From Bacillota bacterium (GTDB lineage Bacteria > Bacillota > Clostridia > Christensenellales > SZUA-584), in NCBI GenBank assembly GCA_023397655.1, contig JAEWTW010000030.1, forward strand, positions 62,001-126,000: DNA of 64,000 bases. Direction: 5' to 3'. Under the pieces are notes generated by a model. It was not told where the DNA came from. It did not search any database and saw only the letters and a program-made list of their open reading frames with translations. How positions within the stretch are numbered: the stretch's first letter is position 1; each line of letters begins with the position of its first letter. The position numbers and the translations under genes were made by a program. Below, piece after piece: positions 60,630 to 64,000 of the stretch.

Positions 60630-60740
60630 TCTAAAAGCTTCTTCGAAAAGATCAAGACGGCCAAGGGCGGCTTCGATGCGTTGCCGGATGAAGCGGCGGA
60701 CGCTATGAAGAAAATCGTGGCTCAGGCCGAGAAGCTTTAA
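60630..60740 (+). pseudogene. 3' remnant of a native gene after pckG
   Basis: A GC-rich frame of 36 residues (SKSFFEKIKTAKGGFDALPD and on to a stop, end KKIVAQAEKL) runs directly from the pckG stop without a start codon. It reads like the C-terminal helix of a normal host protein. I cannot name the family. With 58521-58613 it may be the other end of the same displaced gene. The terminator at 60779 presumably belonged to it. Confidence 0.5.
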
Positions 60741-60778
60741 GCTGATAAAAACTCGCAATAGAAGATACACAGCATGAG

Positions 60779-60806
60779 GAGCGGGGAGACCCGCTCTTTG
60801 TGTTTT
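60779..60806 (+). terminator. Terminator after pckG region
   Basis: GAGCGGG pairs with CCCGCTC around GAGA, followed by TTTGTGTTTT. Confidence 0.88.
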
Positions 60807-60814
60807 AATTTTAA

Positions 60815-60927
60815 CGTATAGGTCACGGGCGGGCGTGAATCCCCGGTCAGCGTCGCTGACAGCCCCCTTTAGGTGTAGTGGGAAGGTCAGGGCTTGGCGG
60901 GTGTGGATGCGGCATGTGTCCATGTGG
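60815..60927. other. Intergenic stretch with dispersed-repeat fragment
   Basis: It includes the palindrome GTCAGCGTCGCTGAC and CAGCCCCCTTTAGG, the latter related to the hairpin at 25780-25805. No gene is visible. Confidence 0.45.
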
Positions 60928-60933
60928 TATAAT
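60928..60933 (+). promoter_or_regulatory. Extended -10 promoter of the MBL gene
   Basis: TGGTATAAT, the same extended -10 as in ksgA; about 23 bases of leader with a GAGAG ribosome binding site. Confidence 0.5.
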
Positions 60934-60962
60934 ACTGCCTATCAACTGAAAGAGAGCAGCGG

Positions 60963-61715
60963 ATGATTAAGAGGGAAATTGCAGAGGGGATTTTTGAATA
61001 CGTGTTTGGTCCGAGGCAACCGCACCATCATTTTGCGGACAGGATCGTGGCCATCGTCAGCGGAAACAAGGCCATGCTGATCGATACCGGATACGAGGAC
61101 GAGGCGCGGGAGGTCTTGCGCGACCTGACCGCCAACGGGATTGGGCTGCACAGTGTCATCATATCCCATTTCCACGACGACCATATGGAAGGGCTAAAGG
61201 CGCTGCCGGACGTACCGGTGTATGGCAGCGCGCGTTTTCAGGAGACGCTGGACCGGTGGAATCCCAAGGAGGAACACCAGTATTTTACCCCCATGGTGCC
61301 GGTGGACGCGCCTTTGAGCATACAGTTTGGGCCGCACGAGATCGAGATCATCCCCTTCCCCGGGCATTCGGTCTGCACAGTGCTGCTCAAAATCGACAAC
61401 ACATTTCTGTACATCGCGGATGAAGTGATGTTCACCCCGGAGGGCGAGCCGCTGATGCCCTGTATTAAAAAGGACGACGCCAAAATCCAGCTGGCGTCGC
61501 TGGGCAGGCTGAAGGGCTATTTGAATTACAGCTTCATTCCGGCGCACGGCGACAACATCAAGAGCCGGGATGATATATTAAGCGCCATTGAAAACACCAT
61601 GCTGTACCTCGGGCAGGTGTCGGAGCACGATGGCAAGATCAGCTATGAAGAGGCCACCAAGGACTGCACCTGTGAGTTTGTGCACAAGGAATGGCATGAG
61701 AATGTTTACAGGTAG
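60963..61715 (+). CDS. Metallo-beta-lactamase-fold hydrolase
   Basis: The 250-aa protein has the MBL motif SHFHDDHMEGLK (HxHxDH) with further ligands in PFPGHSVCTVLL, the FLYIADEVMF Asp and FIPAHGDN. That metal set and the size suggest a glyoxalase II-like or general thioester/phosphoester hydrolase; specificity cannot be read from the sequence. Codon use is host-like. Single-gene unit with its own promoter and terminator. Confidence 0.9.
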   Translation: MIKREIAEGIFEYVFGPRQPHHHFADRIVAIVSGNKAMLIDTGYEDEAREVLRDLTANGIGLHSVIISHFHDDHMEGLKALPDVPVYGSARFQETLDRWNPKEEHQYFTPMVPVDAPLSIQFGPHEIEIIPFPGHSVCTVLLKIDNTFLYIADEVMFTPEGEPLMPCIKKDDAKIQLASLGRLKGYLNYSFIPAHGDNIKSRDDILSAIENTMLYLGQVSEHDGKISYEEATKDCTCEFVHKEWHENVYR

Positions 61716-61777
61716 CCGTGGCGATTCGGTCTGTAATGAACCATGAATAGAGAATATTGAACAATGAATAGTGAAAG

Positions 61778-61808
61778 GGCGGCGGGGCAAAGGCTTCGCC
61801 GTCTTATT
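61778..61808 (+). terminator. Terminator after the MBL gene
   Basis: GGCGGCG pairs with CGCCGTC (one G-U) around a 12-base loop, followed by TTATTT. Just before it, ATGAATAG[A/T]GAA occurs twice in tandem (61744-61774). Confidence 0.65.
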
Positions 61809-61970
61809 TGTAGGCTGCACGTCTGGATTGCTTCGCTTTTCTCGAATTGTGTATGAACAAAGTGTTTACAGCCCATGGAAGTGTTCCATATATAGCCATA
61901 AAGCTAATGAAGGGGAAACCATGGGGAAGACAATCGAAAAATCGGCGCTGGCGTTTAGAGGAGGTGGACA

Positions 61971-62258
61971 ATGTCTCTGTGGTTGCTTGAGTACATTCGC
62001 AAAAAGAGTTTTAGCAGAGGAAGACTAATTGGCTTCATTCTGTTGATTGTAGCCTCGCTATTGTTCTTTGGCCTAGCTGTCAGGCTAAATTCAGAGATAG
62101 TGTATTCAGTTCTTATCGGTTTACCGATAAGCTTTCTGACGTTTTGCTTTGGAATTGGATTTCGAGTCGGCAAGGGGTTGAAATACCTCGTATACGGTGC
62201 TCTCATCGTATTAATCATTGTTATCATTGCATTAGTATATAACGCTATACAGAGATGA
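61971..62258 (+). CDS. Small three-helix membrane protein
   Basis: The 95-aa protein begins MSLWLLEYIRKKSFSRGRLI and has three hydrophobic segments (about 19-37, 44-64 and 71-91). AGAGGAGGTGG lies just before the ATG, one of the strongest ribosome binding sites in the window. No family recognised. A longer overlapping frame upstream lacks such a signal. Confidence 0.72.
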   Translation: MSLWLLEYIRKKSFSRGRLIGFILLIVASLLFFGLAVRLNSEIVYSVLIGLPISFLTFCFGIGFRVGKGLKYLVYGALIVLIIVIIALVYNAIQR

Positions 62259-62341
62259 CTGCAATCATGCAGCAGCCATCGCCATAACATTCTTAGCTGC
62301 ATCGTACATAAATGGATAGCAAAGGTGATGTATAAACAAAA

Positions 62342-62419
62342 AGGAAATGCGTAGCATTTCCTGTGGGATTCCAAAGGGATGAATCCCTTTGGCGGGGGTG
62401 CGGGGGCAGAGCCCCCGTA
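62342..62419. repeat. Modular palindromic element, copy H (three hairpins)
   Basis: AGGAAATGCGTAGCATTTCC (from 62342), CCAAAGGGATGAATCCCTTT (from 62371) and CGGGGGCAGAGCCCCCG (62401-62417) with GGGATT and GCGGGGG spacers. It lies in a convergent junction, eight bases from the end of the holin-like gene. Confidence 0.88.
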
Positions 62420-62426
62420 ATCGGCA

Positions 62427-62786
62427 CTAAACCGTTTGCTTTTTACGGAGCGCCTGACGGACGAGACGAACGCCGTCGTCGATCAGCATCACGAGGAACG
62501 CGATGAGCAGCATTGCCCAGAAGCCGCCGGACATGCCCGTGATGGCGAACGCGATCACCAGCGTCAGCAGGTTGGCGAATACGCTTGCGATGCCCAGCAG
62601 TATGATGTTGAAGGGCAGCGCGATGATGACCAGCAATGGGCGCAGCAGCGTGTTGGTGACAGCCAGCGCCAGCGCAGTCCAGAAGAGCGGCAGCACGGCT
62701 GCGGGCAGCAGGCCGATGGCCATAGCGGCGAGCAACAGGCAGAAATACAGTACAACTTTGACGATGATTCTCAATAAAAACTCCAT
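62427..62786 (-). CDS. Phage holin family 4-like membrane protein
   Basis: A 119-aa four-helix protein starting MEFLLRIIVKVVLYFCLLLA, with TNTLLRPLLVIIALPFNIILL typical of the Phage_holin_4_2 (YvlD) family. ATG 62786 has GAGG upstream. In Firmicutes such genes lie in yvlABCD-like envelope-stress operons rather than phages, and here it ends an operon with DUF2089 and a SHOCT-like gene, matching that setting. A phage role is therefore unlikely. Confidence 0.88.
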   Translation of the reverse strand: MEFLLRIIVKVVLYFCLLLAAMAIGLLPAAVLPLFWTALALAVTNTLLRPLLVIIALPFNIILLGIASVFANLLTLVIAFAITGMSGGFWAMLLIAFLVMLIDDGVRLVRQALRKKQTV

Positions 62787-62791
62787 GACGA

Positions 62792-63070
62792 CTACCTCAC
62801 GAGCACGCGGACGCGTACACTGGCGTCCGGTGACTTGATGTCGATATCTGCGAGGTCGAGAGGTCCGAACTCCCGAACCTGAGCGAAAATGTTTTCCAGC
62901 AGAGCAAGCAGCCATTGAACGCGCGCCCCCTTGAACAGGCACAGTATGTCGGACAGCCCCTCAATCACTTCGGCCAGACATCGCAGCGGGAAGAAGACGA
63001 CGAAGGGGAAAAACCCGATGCGCACGGTGATCAGTGCGAAATGGCTTTTCGCCTTGCGTTCAGTCGACAT
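62792..63070 (-). CDS. Small protein of the DUF2089 operon
   Basis: The 92-aa product (MSTERKAKSHFALITVRIGF, then one hydrophobic segment FFPFVVFFPLRCL and an amphipathic region ending VRVRVLVR) overlaps the previous gene's end by 11 bases and stops five bases before the holin-like gene's ATG. It ends with the same type of RVRV strand as the neighbour at 63060-63476. Not recognised as a named family; position suggests a component of an envelope-response set like yvlABCD. Confidence 0.72.
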   Translation of the reverse strand: MSTERKAKSHFALITVRIGFFPFVVFFPLRCLAEVIEGLSDILCLFKGARVQWLLALLENIFAQVREFGPLDLADIDIKSPDASVRVRVLVR

Positions 63071-63476
63071 AGACACGCACCCGGGCGCCTTTCTCATCGT
63101 CTCCCGCTTCCACATTGACGAGTTCTTCGGTGAGCAGGCCGTCTTCAAACAGACCGATGAGTTCCGCAATGTCGATCGCTTCCAGGTCAATGCCCTTGTC
63201 GGCGAGTTCCGCTTTGGCTTCCTTGGGGATCAGCGAAACGAGACCGGCGGCCTTCTTCGCCAGCGTAAGCGGGATGTTGACGTTGACCTTCGCCTGTTCC
63301 TTTTTCTCCGGGTCGGTGACGTCGACACGCACACGCAGCATGGAGTTTTTGGCTTTGGCTTTGGGTGCATCTGCCTGGTCGCCGGTACGCATGGCGGACA
63401 GCAGCTTTTCGCCTTCCTCGGGGGTGATCTTGCCTTCCTTGATCATTTCCAGTACCTTTAAGATTTCTTCGTTCAT
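63060..63476 (-). CDS. SHOCT-like/YvlB-like regulatory protein
   Basis: The 138-aa protein begins with a SHOCT-like helical hairpin (EEILKVLEMIKEGKITPEEG, then EKLLSAMRTG), followed by a charged linker and a domain with beta strands (MLRVRVDVTDPEKKEQAKVN, IPLTLAKKAAGLVSLIPKEA) as in the SHOCT-like/YvlB group. The second ATG (63476) fits the AGAGG spacing better than the first. It is the second gene of the operon behind DUF2089. Confidence 0.82.
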   Translation of the reverse strand: MNEEILKVLEMIKEGKITPEEGEKLLSAMRTGDQADAPKAKAKNSMLRVRVDVTDPEKKEQAKVNVNIPLTLAKKAAGLVSLIPKEAKAELADKGIDLEAIDIAELIGLFEDGLLTEELVNVEAGDDEKGARVRVYVD

Positions 63477-63497
63477 TTTCATTACCTCTTTTATTTG

Positions 63498-63878
63498 TTA
63501 TAAATTCAAACTTTTTAATAGCTCTGCCGCTTGATCTGCTGTGATTTCGCCGCTGCTGAGCTGGCTTAGTATCATCATGCGCTGTTCCTTGATCTCGTCG
63601 GCAGCGGGGGTGACCGCCAAGCCTAAACGTACAATGACGGCCTCCAGACGATTTTTGACGGTGGGGTAGGATATGCCGAGATCCTTCTCGACTTCCTTGA
63701 TACTGCCGCGGCACTTCAGGAAGGTGAGCACAAAACGGGATTCTTCCTCGGACAGCTGGCAGAAGTCGCAGCCGGTGAAGTGGCCGGCCAGCTCGCTGCC
63801 GCATTTGGTGCAGGTGCACCGGGTGATTTCGTATTCACCGCCGCATACCGGGCAGGCGGAGGGCATTTTTCTCTTCAT
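63498..63878 (-). CDS. DUF2089 zinc-ribbon and helix-turn-helix protein
   Basis: The 126-aa protein has an N-terminal zinc ribbon (CPVCGGEYEITRCTCTKCGS), a conserved LSEEESRFVLTFLKCRGSIK segment, a helix-turn-helix (EVEKDLGISYPTVKNRLEAV) and a C-terminal SHOCT-like helix pair (LSSGEITADQAAELLKSL). It is the first gene of the operon and probably its regulator. The promoter at 63908-63936 lies close upstream. ATG has GGAG six bases away. Confidence 0.92.
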   Translation of the reverse strand: MKRKMPSACPVCGGEYEITRCTCTKCGSELAGHFTGCDFCQLSEEESRFVLTFLKCRGSIKEVEKDLGISYPTVKNRLEAVIVRLGLAVTPAADEIKEQRMMILSQLSSGEITADQAAELLKSLNL

Positions 63879-63907
63879 GTTTTGCTCCAGATTTATTTGA
63901 TGATTAA

Positions 63908-63936
63908 TTTATAGCACTTGAAATCAATAATGTCAA
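63908..63936 (-). promoter_or_regulatory. Promoter of the DUF2089 operon
   Basis: On the minus strand TTGACA and TATAAA are 17 bases apart, about 30 bases before the ribosome binding site. Upstream DNA to the window end is AT-rich with no further gene. Confidence 0.75.
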
Positions 63937-64000
63937 TAGAAAAATTAAAATATTTAATATTGATATTAACATAATTAATTAATAGCGCGATTGTATTAAA

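Noticed and set aside
61771..62028. 85-codon frame between the MBL gene and the small membrane gene
   Set aside because: No ribosome binding site, it begins inside a terminator hairpin, and it overlaps the better-supported gene at 61971.
62427..62786. Prophage remnant suggested by the holin-like gene
   Set aside because: No other phage gene is present and the family is common in chromosomal envelope operons.

Overview
The window looks like a chromosomal segment of a fairly high-GC anaerobic Firmicute of class Clostridia, probably from a gut lineage (Christensenellales or Oscillospirales would fit, but I cannot place it from this segment). The reasons are a long Gram-positive-type SRP RNA, long-form HPF, RemB next to gyrB-gyrA, an ANTAR regulator, a DUF39/NIL-ferredoxin/UPF0280 homocysteine operon, an LCP protein, a MecA-like PBP and the tilS-hpt-ftsH cluster. 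Most genes are GC-rich. A few are clearly AT-rich and look acquired: 21361-21807, 40640-41101, 50769-51605 and 58733-60628. No tRNA, rRNA operon, CRISPR array, prophage or IS transposase was seen.

Layout: purA (3' part), SRP RNA and hpf (1-2072) converge on purL (2198-5884, minus). remB-gyrB-gyrA (6268-10945) is followed by a solute-binding protein and nadE (to 14161). A minus-strand block holds four small membrane proteins (14479-16714), an LCP protein, mreB, a membrane protein and dusB (to 21041). An AT-rich orphan (21361) precedes greA-lysS (minus), then serC-serA, a cyclophilin, a small membrane protein and two tandem zinc-ribbon/TPR-like/RCC1 proteins (28498-32058, minus), then ychF with a GNAT gene (minus). 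The homocysteine operon (34079-36379) is followed by sua5-ywlE, a MecA-like PBP, assorted small genes, a thioesterase-PHP pair, prs and an ANTAR regulator (to 45578). LigT-like and AraC genes (minus) precede mnmE-mnmG, an AT-rich HEPN-like/MGMT-like fusion (50769-51605) and tilS-hpt-ftsH. The right end has a novel-looking metallopeptidase (minus), a candidate small RNA, ksgA, an AT-rich GTP-type PEPCK between gene remnants, an MBL hydrolase, a small membrane protein and a DUF2089 operon (minus).

Functionally the window is mainly translation and RNA modification (SRP RNA, HPF, LysS, DusB, Sua5, MnmE, MnmG, TilS, KsgA, YchF), purine and PRPP metabolism (PurA, PurL, Prs, Hpt), DNA topology, cell wall shape and synthesis, and serine and sulfur metabolism. 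Four RNA-modification genes (sua5, mnmE, tilS, ksgA) share one unusual layout: a -10 box ending only 9 or 10 bases before the start codon and no Shine-Dalgarno, which predicts leaderless mRNAs.

The most interesting unexplained structures are that shared leaderless layout, a family of eight modular three-hairpin palindromic elements whose stems differ in sequence but keep complementarity, the HEPN-like/MGMT-like fusion flanked by two inverted copies of that element, a candidate C-rich small RNA with its own consensus promoter at 57230-57356 (minus), and a second short promoter-hairpin unit in front of an ANTAR protein that lacks the phospho-acceptor Asp.
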